Source: Thermodesulfobium narugense DSM 14796 (GTDB lineage: Bacteria > Thermodesulfobiota > Thermodesulfobiia > Thermodesulfobiales > Thermodesulfobiaceae). From it: 64,000 bases of DNA. The DNA lies in contig NC_015499.1 of assembly GCF_000212395.1 (NCBI RefSeq), forward strand, positions 771,501 through 835,500, written 5' to 3'. Numbering within the stretch: position 1 is the first letter of the stretch; every line of letters starts with the position of its first letter. Positions 27,071 through 35,535 of this stretch are shown here, one piece after another. The position numbers and the translations under genes are program-made. The notes under the pieces are model-generated. The model was not told where the DNA came from, did no database searches, and saw only the letters and a program-made list of their open reading frames with translations.

Positions 27071-27829
27071 GTGAGAATAAAATTAGAATTTATTTCTGAT
27101 AGTGAAATAAAACTTCGCTCGGGGTATAATTCTCTTATTCAGGGCTTAATTTATGATTTATTAGACTATGTGGATGCAAAAAAGTTACATGATGAAGGGT
27201 TTAAATTCGAAAAAAGGGAATTTAGACTTTTTTCTTTTTCTGAAATATTAGAAAGGGGGTATGTTAATAAAAGTGAACATGTTATAACTTTTGACAATAA
27301 AATTAGTTTTTTAATTAGTTCGCCAGTAGAGTGGATATTAAAACAAATAGCCTTAAATTCTATTGTAGGTGACGATTTTAAATTGGGTGGCAACTCATTA
27401 AGGATTAATGCTGTAAGTGTCTTAAAAAGTTTTGAAGAGTTCATTGCAAAAGGTTCAGTAGTAGTTAAAGCTTTAACTCCAATTGAAGTACATTCAACTT
27501 TTATAACTGCTAATGGTGCTAGAAAAACTTACTTTTATACTCCTTTTGAAAACGAATTTTCAGAACTAATTAATAAAAATGCAAGAAAGAAGTGGAAAGC
27601 ATATTTTGGATGTGAATGCAGTTATGAACTAAGTATAAAACCACTTTTTAAAGATAAAAAATATGAAACAATTAGATATTTTATAAAAAAGGATAAAAAA
27701 ACCATTATTAAAGGATGGAAGGGATTGTACATGTTAAATGCTAAACCTGAATTTCTAAGGTTTATTTTAGATGCTGGTTTGGGTAGTAGAAATAGTCAGG
27801 GATTTGGTTTAGTTGAGATAGTGAGGTGA
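27071..27829 (+). CDS. cas6: CRISPR pre-crRNA endonuclease Cas6
   Basis: A 252-residue RAMP-fold ribonuclease that cuts the array transcript within repeats, leaving the 8-base 5' handle. The C-terminal glycine-rich loop DAGLGSRNSQGFGLVEI is the family signature, and the N-terminal RIKLEFISDSEIKLRSGYN is a Cas6 strand. The start is GTG after AGGGGAT. It is the only Cas6 in the window, so it probably serves both the type I-B and the type III effectors. Confidence 0.93.
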   Translation: MRIKLEFISDSEIKLRSGYNSLIQGLIYDLLDYVDAKKLHDEGFKFEKREFRLFSFSEILERGYVNKSEHVITFDNKISFLISSPVEWILKQIALNSIVGDDFKLGGNSLRINAVSVLKSFEEFIAKGSVVVKALTPIEVHSTFITANGARKTYFYTPFENEFSELINKNARKKWKAYFGCECSYELSIKPLFKDKKYETIRYFIKKDKKTIIKGWKGLYMLNAKPEFLRFILDAGLGSRNSQGFGLVEIVR

Positions 27830-27833
27830 GAAG

Positions 27834-29576
27834 GTGTTAGCTGCTATTAGAGAATTGGGTAAATATGTTTCAAAAGGAACAGTTGAAGAAAAGGTTGATA
27901 TTGAAGGTAAAGTTTTAACGATAGTGTTTGATAACTATGACTTTTCGTTTAAGGGTATTGAAATAGAAGATTTTGATAGCCTGAAAATCGAAAGATACTT
28001 ATATGACAATAAGAAGGGAAACAACTCAAAGGCTATTAAAAGAATATATAAAAAATCATCTCAAGATGAACAATATAAAGAAATAACTAAAGACTTAGGG
28101 ATTATAAAAAGTTTTTTTAATGGAGTATTAAAGCTTGAAAAAGCACAAAATAATATTTCTTTTATTAAGGGCATTATAAAGATTATAAATCAAGAAGAGG
28201 TCTTGAGGAGTATTGCTGAAAAAATAAATGATTTTAACAAAAAAGATTTAATTTATCTAACTTTAAAAAGTTCAGATGGTAAATATCCTGGTGATTATTC
28301 TTTTCTAAAAGATGCTAATGATAACAAATCAATTGAAAAATATAAGAAAACTGCTTCAACAGGAGCTAAATGTTCTTTGTGCCTTGAAGATAAAGAGGTA
28401 TCTGGAATAAATGATATTTTTACTTTTTATACTATAGACAAGCCTGGCTTTATTTCGGGCGGATTTGATAAGAAAGATGCATGGAAAAATTATCCTACTT
28501 GTGCTGAGTGTAGAGATTTGCTTAAAAAGGGCAAAAGTTTTATGATGTCTGAACTCAAATTTCAATTTTATGATTTAAATTATTTTCTTATACCTAAATT
28601 AGTAATAAATGACAATAAAGTTTTAAGTGAGGTTATTGATATAATCTCACAAACAAAGAAAAAGATTTCGCTGAAAAAACAAGTTGTAAGGCGTTTGACA
28701 GATGATGAAGAAGAGGTTTTATATAACCTATCTGAACAAAATGATCAGATATCATTTAACTTTTTATTTTTAAAAATAAATAGTAATAACAATGCAGAAA
28801 GAATACTCCTGTCTCTTGAAGATGTGTTTCCTTCAAGATTAAGGGCTATTTTTAAGGCAAAAGAGGATGTTGATGAGATTTTTGGAAGAGATTTTAATTT
28901 CGGCAGATTAAGGAAATTTTTTAAAAAATCTGATGATCTTAAAAGAAATAATGATCTGGATAGTTTTTTTCTTGAGATAGTTAATGACATCTTTATGAAT
29001 AAAAAGATAGAGCTTTCTTTCTTATCGAAATTTTTTATGCTTAGGATTAGTAAAGAATTTATTGAATCTAGAGACAATTTTAGTAATTTTTTAAATACTG
29101 TAAATGATGCGATGATGGACGTTTTATTTTTAGAAAAGTTAAAACTTATTAAATCAGAGGAGGCAAAATTAGTGGAAAATAGCATTTTTAATGATTTGTT
29201 TGCTCGTTATGGACCTACTCTAAATACACCTGTAAAAAGAGGTATTTTCTTACTTGGGTCCCTTACTCAGATGCTATTAAATAAACAAAAAGATGACAGG
29301 GGTTCAACCCCCTTTATAAAGAAATTGAAAAATTTAAAGATGACGCAGTCAGATATTAAATTTCTTCTTCCAGCAGTTCAAAACAAATTCATAGAATATG
29401 ATTCTTTTGGTTTTGGTAAAAGAAAATTGGCAGCTGAGATTTCAAAACTGTTGCTTAGCGATGATAATTGGAAAATGCCAGTTCAAGAAATTAATTTTTA
29501 TTTTGCTTGTGGTATGAATCTTTACAAAGAAGTAGGAAACATACTCTATGAGGACAAAGAAAATGAAGAAGTCTAA
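27834..29576 (+). CDS. cas8b: Type I-B large subunit Cas8b (TM1802/Csh1-like)
   Basis: A 580-residue large subunit of Cascade, presumed to recognise the PAM and recruit Cas3. A zinc-finger-like pair of motifs, GAKCSLCLEDKE and YPTCAECRDLL (about residues 180-225), is typical of Csh1/TM1802 proteins. The rest is poorly conserved and helical. The GTG start follows GAGGTGAG five bases after the cas6 stop. The last 134 codons also contain an independent start for a small subunit (next entry). Identification rests on the zinc motifs, length and operon position. Confidence 0.9.
   Translation: MLAAIRELGKYVSKGTVEEKVDIEGKVLTIVFDNYDFSFKGIEIEDFDSLKIERYLYDNKKGNNSKAIKRIYKKSSQDEQYKEITKDLGIIKSFFNGVLKLEKAQNNISFIKGIIKIINQEEVLRSIAEKINDFNKKDLIYLTLKSSDGKYPGDYSFLKDANDNKSIEKYKKTASTGAKCSLCLEDKEVSGINDIFTFYTIDKPGFISGGFDKKDAWKNYPTCAECRDLLKKGKSFMMSELKFQFYDLNYFLIPKLVINDNKVLSEVIDIISQTKKKISLKKQVVRRLTDDEEEVLYNLSEQNDQISFNFLFLKINSNNNAERILLSLEDVFPSRLRAIFKAKEDVDEIFGRDFNFGRLRKFFKKSDDLKRNNDLDSFFLEIVNDIFMNKKIELSFLSKFFMLRISKEFIESRDNFSNFLNTVNDAMMDVLFLEKLKLIKSEEAKLVENSIFNDLFARYGPTLNTPVKRGIFLLGSLTQMLLNKQKDDRGSTPFIKKLKNLKMTQSDIKFLLPAVQNKFIEYDSFGFGKRKLAAEISKLLLSDDNWKMPVQEINFYFACGMNLYKEVGNILYEDKENEEV
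29172..29576 (+). CDS. cas11b: Internal small subunit Cas11b within cas8b
   Basis: AGAGGAGG at 29156-29163 lies eight bases before an in-frame GTG at 29172, deep inside cas8b. Translation there gives a 134-residue, mostly helical protein beginning MENSIFNDLFARYG and ending with the Cas8b C-terminus. Independent translation of Cas11 from the 3' end of the large-subunit gene is established for type I-B, I-C and I-D systems, and the size fits. This entry is inferred from the ribosome site, frame and length; nothing else in the operon could supply Cas11. Confidence 0.65.
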   Translation: MENSIFNDLFARYGPTLNTPVKRGIFLLGSLTQMLLNKQKDDRGSTPFIKKLKNLKMTQSDIKFLLPAVQNKFIEYDSFGFGKRKLAAEISKLLLSDDNWKMPVQEINFYFACGMNLYKEVGNILYEDKENEEV

Positions 29577-29638
29577 ATAGAGCATAAGATTTTTAATTAT
29601 CTAACCTAAAAAATTTTATTCAAGGAGGATAAATAAAT

Positions 29639-30556
29639 ATGTCAGAGCTTCTAAAGAATCGTTCTGAGATCTTATTTTTGTATGACGTTAAGGATGCAAA
29701 TCCTAATGGGGATCCTATGGATGAGAATAAACCAAGGATTGACGAAGAAACAGGCATTAATATTGTTACTGACGTAAGGCTAAAAAGAACCATAAGGGAT
29801 TATCTGGCTGATTATAAGAATTGTGACATTTTTATTAAAAGGATTGAAGATGAGAATGGGAAACCAAAGACAAAGGAAGAAAGACTTGAGGAATATGGCA
29901 CTGATCCTATTGTAGACAGATGTATAGATATAAAATTGTTTGGTTCAACTGCAGCTATTAAAAGCAAGAGTGTAGTGAAGACAGGCCCTGTTCAGTTTAA
30001 ATTTGGAAGATCACTTCACAAAGTTGATTTAACTTATATAAAGGGGACAACAGTTATGCCTTCAGAAAAAGGGAAAGCACAAGGCACCTTTACTGAGAAG
30101 TATATTTTGCCATATTCATTAATTGCATTTTACGGTATTGTAAACGAAAATATAGCTAAGATTCAAAATATCAAGTTGACTGATAGTGACGTGGACTTAA
30201 TGTTAGAAGGAATGTGGAATGGAACGAAAAACTTAATTTCTGCATCTAAGTTTGGTCACATGCCAAGATTTCTGTTTCAAGTTATTTACAAAGAAAATGA
30301 AATTTTTCATATTGGAGAACTTGATAAGTTAATCCATCTTAAATCGGAAATTAATGAAGAAGAAATAAGGGACATATCTGATGTTAAGATTGATGTTACA
30401 GATCTCTTTGTAAATTTGAATAAAAATAAAGATAAAATAGAAAAAATTCGTTTTAAAACAGATGATAGAGTTAAAGTTGTTTTCAACAATGAAGAAAGCA
30501 CAATTGATAAAGTTTTTCAAGGATTTCCAAAAGAAAATTTCTCCTTCTTAGAGTAA
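29639..30556 (+). CDS. cas7: Type I-B backbone protein Cas7 (Csh2)
   Basis: A 305-residue RAMP-fold protein that coats the crRNA in Cascade. The N-terminus SEILFLYDVKDANPNGDPMD and IVTDVRLKRTIRDYL are the Csh2/DevR signature; GTFTEKYILPYSLIAFYG and WNGTKNLISASKFGHMPRF follow. A strong AAGGAGG precedes the ATG, consistent with the several copies needed per complex. The 62-base gap after cas8b is the largest in the operon. Confidence 0.95.
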   Translation: MSELLKNRSEILFLYDVKDANPNGDPMDENKPRIDEETGINIVTDVRLKRTIRDYLADYKNCDIFIKRIEDENGKPKTKEERLEEYGTDPIVDRCIDIKLFGSTAAIKSKSVVKTGPVQFKFGRSLHKVDLTYIKGTTVMPSEKGKAQGTFTEKYILPYSLIAFYGIVNENIAKIQNIKLTDSDVDLMLEGMWNGTKNLISASKFGHMPRFLFQVIYKENEIFHIGELDKLIHLKSEINEEEIRDISDVKIDVTDLFVNLNKNKDKIEKIRFKTDDRVKVVFNNEESTIDKVFQGFPKENFSFLE

Positions 30557-30561
30557 TACTT

Positions 30562-31278
30562 ATGAAAGTATTGTCATTTGAAATTTTTGGCGATTATGGC
30601 CATTTTAGAAAATTTTATACCACATCTTCTCCTCTAACCTTTGCTTTTCCTCCTTTTTCTACCATCGCAGGGATGTTAGGTGCAATTTGTGGAGTAGACA
30701 AAAACGATTATCTTAACGTATTTGGATATGATAAGTGTAAAATTGGACTTAAGATTGTAAATCCTATAAGAAAGGTGCGTCTTGGCATAAATTATATAAA
30801 TACCAAAGATAATTTATGGCGTCCTATAAAGAAAGGGAGGCATGAACCAAGAACCCAAATAAGAGTGGAGTTTTTAAAAAATCCAAGGTATAGAATTTTT
30901 GTCTACCATGAAAATGAAAAATGGATGGATAAATTATCAAGTTTTTTGAAAGAACATAAATGTTTTTTTACTCTTTCTTTAGGTTTAAGTGAATTGATAG
31001 CTAATTTTATGTTTAAGGGATATTATAGTGCAGAAAGATTTTCTAATCTTAAAGATGAAATAGCTACACCAGTTGGTCTAAGTAAAGTAGTAAACAATGA
31101 ATTTATTTTTGAAGAGAATAAAAAATATTTTAAAGAAAGAATACCTATAGAAATGAACCAGGAAAGGATAGTAAAATTTTTTGATGATTTTATATTTGAG
31201 CCTAACGGTAAAACTATAAAATGTAAAGTACAAGAGTTTTATAAGCTTGAAAGCGGTGAAAACATTGTCTTCTTCTGA
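30562..31278 (+). CDS. cas5: Type I-B Cascade protein Cas5
   Basis: A 238-residue RAMP-fold protein that caps the 5' handle of the crRNA. The N-terminus KVLSFEIFGDYGHFRKFYTT followed by SPLTFAFPPFSTIAGMLGAICG is the Cas5h pattern. It starts five bases after the cas7 stop and its end overlaps the cas3 start region. Confidence 0.93.
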   Translation: MKVLSFEIFGDYGHFRKFYTTSSPLTFAFPPFSTIAGMLGAICGVDKNDYLNVFGYDKCKIGLKIVNPIRKVRLGINYINTKDNLWRPIKKGRHEPRTQIRVEFLKNPRYRIFVYHENEKWMDKLSSFLKEHKCFFTLSLGLSELIANFMFKGYYSAERFSNLKDEIATPVGLSKVVNNEFIFEENKKYFKERIPIEMNQERIVKFFDDFIFEPNGKTIKCKVQEFYKLESGENIVFF

Positions 31279-33598
31279 GCTTTTCTCTCATCCTGGCAGA
31301 CTTTTAGAAGATCATCTGATTAGTGTTGCTGATTTTATTGAGACTTTTTTAGATGAAAAACCTAAAGATTTGGTTGAAGAGTTGAAAGATTTAGCAATAA
31401 TTGTTGCACTTACTCATGATATAGGCAAAGCTACTTCTTACTTTCAAGAATATATTTCATCTGAAAACAATAAAATTAAGTTAAAAAATATAGAAACAAG
31501 ACATAGCCTATTTTCTTCTATCTGTTCTTTTTATCTTGCAAAAGATATTCTTAAAGATAATATTCTGGCTATTTTTGCATATATTGTGGTAAAAAGGCAT
31601 CATAGCAATCTTATTGATATTTTAGATGAGTTATCAATAGATGAAAAAGAATTAAAAGTTCTTAACAAACAAATTGACAGTATAGATGATAAGAAATTTA
31701 GTATTTTGTGTGAAAAAATAAAAGTTAGAGGGCTAAATCGTCTATTAACTAAGCACGTGCTTTATGATTGGTTTAATAATTTTGAAAAAGAATTATCTTC
31801 TTTGAGACCTAAAATCAGAAGATTAAACTCAGATCCAAGAAATTATATAAAACTTAATTTTCTTTTTTCTTTACTAATTGATGCTGATAAAAGTGATGTT
31901 GTAATAGGTAATTTAGATTCGTTTACAAAGAGAAATAATATTAACCCTAATGCTGTAGATGTCTTCTTAAAGGGTAGAAATTTTTTGCCCAGCCCTATAA
32001 ACGATCTTCGAATGAAAGCATATAACGAAGTCGTTGGTAAAATAGAGAGCTTTAATATTCAAGATAAACTTTATATGATTAATTTGCCAACCGGAATGGG
32101 TAAGACGTTAATTAGTTTTTCCTTTGCTTTAAAACTTAAAAAAGTTTTAAGAGAGAACAATATCTTTTCTAGAATTGTGTACTCGCTTCCATTCTTGAGT
32201 ATTATTGATCAAAACTCTAAAGTTTTCGAAGATGTGTTACAGAAAAATAATGTAGAAACAAGTTCAAATATTATTTTGAAGCATCATCATCTATCTGAAT
32301 TATATTATAAAGTTGATTATACTGAATTTGAAACAAATGAGGCAAAGATTCTTATAGAAGGCTGGAATTCTGAGATTATAATAACCACATTTGTTCAATT
32401 GTTTCATACTATTTTTTCAAACAAAAATGCTTCTTTAAGAAAATTTCACAGATTTTCTAATTCTATAATTATTTTGGATGAAATTCAGGCACTACCTTTA
32501 AAATATTGGAATGTTATAACAAATTTATTTTTATCATTAACAGAAGAATTAAATATATATTTAATAATTTCGACTGCTACCAAACCCTTGATTTTCAATG
32601 ATCAAAGAGTAATCAATCTGGTGGATAAGAAATTTTATTTTAATTCACTTGATAGGATTACAATTGTTCCTAATATAACTCAAAAAATTACTTTAGAAAA
32701 GATGAAACAAAAAATTAATTTTGATTTGGAAAAATCAATTCTTTTTATCTTTAACACAATTTCATCTGCGAAAAAATTCTATTATTTAATAAAAGATGTA
32801 CCTAATAAAACATTTTTATCAAGCCATATTCTCCCTGAAGATAGACAAAATAGAATAAATGATATTAAGAGAGGAAAATACCAAATAGTTGTTTCTACTC
32901 AGCTTGTAGAAGCGGGAGTAGATGTTGATTTTAACCTTGTAGTGCGCGATTTTGCACCAATTGACAGTATTAACCAATCATCTGGCAGGTGTAATAGAAA
33001 TGCTTTAAATAAAGGCAAAGTAAGAATTTACTATCTAAAGGATGATAATACTGGTAAAAGCTATGCTTCTTATATCTATGACCCTGTGCTGCTTGATATT
33101 TCAGAAAAGATATTGCAAGAGTACAAAGAGCTTAAAGAAGCTAATTTTTTAGAAGTTCTTGATAAGTATTTCTCTTTAATTAAAGAAAAAAAGACTCAAA
33201 TTGAGTCAGATAAAATATTTGAATCTATGTGTAAATTAAAATATGATTGTGGTGACAATAATGATAGGTGTATTTCAGTTTCTAATTTTCACTTAATTGA
33301 AGAAGACTATCCCAGAGAAGATATTTTTATTGAATTAAATTCTGAGGCTGAAAAAATTTGGTTAGAATATAGTGAGCTTATTAAAATTGAGGATAGATTT
33401 CTAAAAAAGCAGAAATTTGAAGAAATCAAATCTAATTTTTATAAATATGTTATCTCTGTGCCTTCTTTGCACCAAAATGCTTCAAATTTACCTTCTATAG
33501 TGAATGGCTTTAGATATGTTTGTAACGCAATGTTGGATACGTATTATGATAGAGAAACAGGCTTTATTTTAGATTCTAATAATTTTATGTTTGTTTAA
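31265..33598 (+). CDS. cas3: Cas3 nuclease-helicase with N-terminal HD domain
   Basis: Degrades DNA marked by Cascade. HD nuclease (about residues 10-215): SHPGRLLEDH, LTHDIGKATSYF, KRHHSN. Helicase: Walker A LPTGMGKTLISF, DEIQ box ILDEIQALPLKYW, STATKPL, STQLVEAGVDVDFNLVVRD and the arginine-finger region SSGRCNRN. About 777 residues with TTG 31265 as start, chosen because GGTGA lies five bases upstream; TTG 31247 is the alternative. Either start overlaps cas5. HD and helicase in one chain is normal for type I-B. Confidence 0.95.
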   Translation: MSSSELFSHPGRLLEDHLISVADFIETFLDEKPKDLVEELKDLAIIVALTHDIGKATSYFQEYISSENNKIKLKNIETRHSLFSSICSFYLAKDILKDNILAIFAYIVVKRHHSNLIDILDELSIDEKELKVLNKQIDSIDDKKFSILCEKIKVRGLNRLLTKHVLYDWFNNFEKELSSLRPKIRRLNSDPRNYIKLNFLFSLLIDADKSDVVIGNLDSFTKRNNINPNAVDVFLKGRNFLPSPINDLRMKAYNEVVGKIESFNIQDKLYMINLPTGMGKTLISFSFALKLKKVLRENNIFSRIVYSLPFLSIIDQNSKVFEDVLQKNNVETSSNIILKHHHLSELYYKVDYTEFETNEAKILIEGWNSEIIITTFVQLFHTIFSNKNASLRKFHRFSNSIIILDEIQALPLKYWNVITNLFLSLTEELNIYLIISTATKPLIFNDQRVINLVDKKFYFNSLDRITIVPNITQKITLEKMKQKINFDLEKSILFIFNTISSAKKFYYLIKDVPNKTFLSSHILPEDRQNRINDIKRGKYQIVVSTQLVEAGVDVDFNLVVRDFAPIDSINQSSGRCNRNALNKGKVRIYYLKDDNTGKSYASYIYDPVLLDISEKILQEYKELKEANFLEVLDKYFSLIKEKKTQIESDKIFESMCKLKYDCGDNNDRCISVSNFHLIEEDYPREDIFIELNSEAEKIWLEYSELIKIEDRFLKKQKFEEIKSNFYKYVISVPSLHQNASNLPSIVNGFRYVCNAMLDTYYDRETGFILDSNNFMFV

Positions 33599-34119
33599 TG
33601 AGTTATTTGAATTACAATCAAATTCATATTTCTCCATCAGTTTACAATGCCTTTCTTATTTGCCCAAGACAAGCATGGTTGATGTCTCGTCAGATGGTTG
33701 CTGATCAGGAATTTACTTACCTTGATATAGGCAGACTTATAAGCGAAGAATCATTTTCTAGAGAGAGAAAAGAGATATATATTCCTGATTTATCTGCCAA
33801 GATTGATATGATAACGCTTAAAGATGGAAAATATTTTGTAGCTGAAATAAAGAAGTCTTCAGCCACTATGCCATCGGGGATTGAACAACTGAAATATTAT
33901 ATGTATCTTCTTAGACTAAAAGGAGTAGAAATTAAGGGGATGATAAAAATACCGCTTGAAAAAAAGAGCTTCGAAATTACTTTAAGCCCTTTAGATATAA
34001 ATAATATTGAAAAAAGAATTTGTGAAATTAAAGAAGTATTAAATTCTGAAAATTCACCTCCAGTAAAGAGAATTAAATATTGTTCAAAATGTGCGCACTA
34101 TGAATTTTGCTTTGTGTAG
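33598..34119 (+). CDS. cas4: CRISPR adaptation nuclease Cas4
   Basis: A 173-residue RecB-like iron-sulfur nuclease that trims prespacers and helps select the PAM. The first cysteine is in ICPRQAWLM, the nuclease motif in AKIDMITLKDGKYFVAEIKK and the three C-terminal cysteines in YCSKCAHYEFC. The ATG overlaps the cas3 stop (TAATG), giving tight coupling. Confidence 0.95.
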   Translation: MSYLNYNQIHISPSVYNAFLICPRQAWLMSRQMVADQEFTYLDIGRLISEESFSRERKEIYIPDLSAKIDMITLKDGKYFVAEIKKSSATMPSGIEQLKYYMYLLRLKGVEIKGMIKIPLEKKSFEITLSPLDINNIEKRICEIKEVLNSENSPPVKRIKYCSKCAHYEFCFV

Positions 34120-34127
34120 TTAATAAA

Positions 34128-35123
34128 ATGAAAGAGACTGTTTATATTTTTAATAGCGGTAGAATTCAAAGAAAAGATAATACTTTATTCTTTGAAAGCG
34201 AAAATGGAACTAAAAAATTTTTGCCAGTAGAAAATATTAAGGAAATTTTTGTATTTGGAGAGGTAGATTTTAATAAAAAGACATTAGAATTTTTAACAAC
34301 AAAACAAATAATTGTTCACTTTTTTAATTTTTATGACTATTATGTAGGAAGTTTTTATCCACGGGAGCATTATAATTCTGGATATATGATATTAAAACAA
34401 GCTTTAGCATACGAAACAACTGGTAGAAGGCTTAAGATTGCAAAAAGCTTTGTAGAAGGTGCAGCAAAAAATTCATTGAAAATTCTCAAATATTACAATA
34501 GAAGGGGGCAAAATTTAATTAGTATTATTGAAGAAATTGAAAGTTATGTGCAAGAAATTGAGTGCCAAGAAAGTATTGAGACATTGATGCATGTTGAGGG
34601 AAAAATAAAACAATCTTATTATGGTGCGTTTAAAAATATTATTAATAATAGCGATTTTACGTTTGAAAAACGTACGAAAAAACCTCCTAAAGATTACTTA
34701 AATGCTTTGATTAGCTTTTCTAATTCTTTGATATATACCTATTGCCTTTCTGAAATATATCAAACTCATCTAGATCCACGAATAGGCTTTTTGCATTCAA
34801 CTAATTTCAGAAGGTTCTCTCTGAATCTGGATATAGCAGAAATATTTAAACCAGTAATTGGTGATAGAACCATATTTGCTGTTTTGAACAAAGGAATAAT
34901 TGACAGTAGAGATTTTGATAATAATTTAAATGGAATTATTTTGAAACCATCAGGTTGTAGAAAGTTTTTAGAAGTATTACAGGAAAGATTGAATCAGACA
35001 ATAAAACATTCAACTTTAAAAAGAGAAGTTAGTTATAGAAGATTAATAAGATTGGAGTGTTATAAGATTGAAAAGTTTCTTATGGAAGATTATGAATATA
35101 AGCCATTTGTTATGGATTGGTAA
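34128..35123 (+). CDS. cas1: CRISPR integrase Cas1
   Basis: Integrates new spacers at the leader end of the array as Cas1-Cas2. It has 331 residues from ATG 34128 (MKETVYIFNSGRIQRKD); a TTG 21 bases upstream lies within cas4. The metal-binding glutamate is in MHVEGKIKQSYYGAF, the histidine and aspartate in DPRIGFLHSTNFRRFSLNLD. Located between cas4 and cas2 as in most type I-B loci. Confidence 0.97.
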   Translation: MKETVYIFNSGRIQRKDNTLFFESENGTKKFLPVENIKEIFVFGEVDFNKKTLEFLTTKQIIVHFFNFYDYYVGSFYPREHYNSGYMILKQALAYETTGRRLKIAKSFVEGAAKNSLKILKYYNRRGQNLISIIEEIESYVQEIECQESIETLMHVEGKIKQSYYGAFKNIINNSDFTFEKRTKKPPKDYLNALISFSNSLIYTYCLSEIYQTHLDPRIGFLHSTNFRRFSLNLDIAEIFKPVIGDRTIFAVLNKGIIDSRDFDNNLNGIILKPSGCRKFLEVLQERLNQTIKHSTLKREVSYRRLIRLECYKIEKFLMEDYEYKPFVMDW

Positions 35124-35389
35124 TGTTTATAATCTTGTACTATGATGTAAACGAAAAACGATGTTCAAAGATGTTAAAAAAGTGTAGAGCATATTTACAA
35201 TGGGTCCAAAATTCAGTTTTTGAAGGGAATTTAACTGAGTCACAACTAAAAAGATTGATTTCTGATCTAGCAAAGATTATAAATGAAGAAGAAGGCGATA
35301 GCTTAATTATTTATAAGTTCGAATCTCAAAGATATACAGATAGAATCGTCGTTGGAAAGGATAAGAAGACAGATATTAATTTTATTTAA
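35123..35389 (+). CDS. cas2: CRISPR adaptation protein Cas2
   Basis: An 88-residue ferredoxin-fold structural partner of Cas1. FIILYYDVNEKRCSKMLKKC holds the conserved N-terminal strand with Asp; QWVQNSVFEGNLTESQLKRL follows. The ATG overlaps the cas1 stop (TAATG). It ends 146 bases before the first repeat. Confidence 0.95.
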   Translation: MFIILYYDVNEKRCSKMLKKCRAYLQWVQNSVFEGNLTESQLKRLISDLAKIINEEEGDSLIIYKFESQRYTDRIVVGKDKKTDINFI

Positions 35390-35535
35390 TTTATCTGTCG
35401 ATTCCAAATAATGACAAATATATGATATATAGACAGAATTTCTTTTAAAATAAAAGCATAAATATTCAGCTTTTTTATTATTTTAAGTTTGGAACTTCAT
35501 GTTTAATATGCTAAAATAGTAAGTTAAGTCTAGTG
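35390..35535 (+). promoter_or_regulatory. CRISPR leader with hairpin and array promoter
   Basis: AT-rich leader between cas2 and the first repeat. An imperfect stem (35445-35457 with 35469-35486, AAAAGC/GCTTTTTT core) ends in a T-run and probably terminates the cas transcript. It is followed by TTGGAA (35489-35494), an exact 17-base spacer and TAAAAT (35512-35517), a strong promoter that would start the array transcript about 12 bases before repeat 1. The leader is on the cas side, so new spacers should enter here. Confidence 0.7.
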
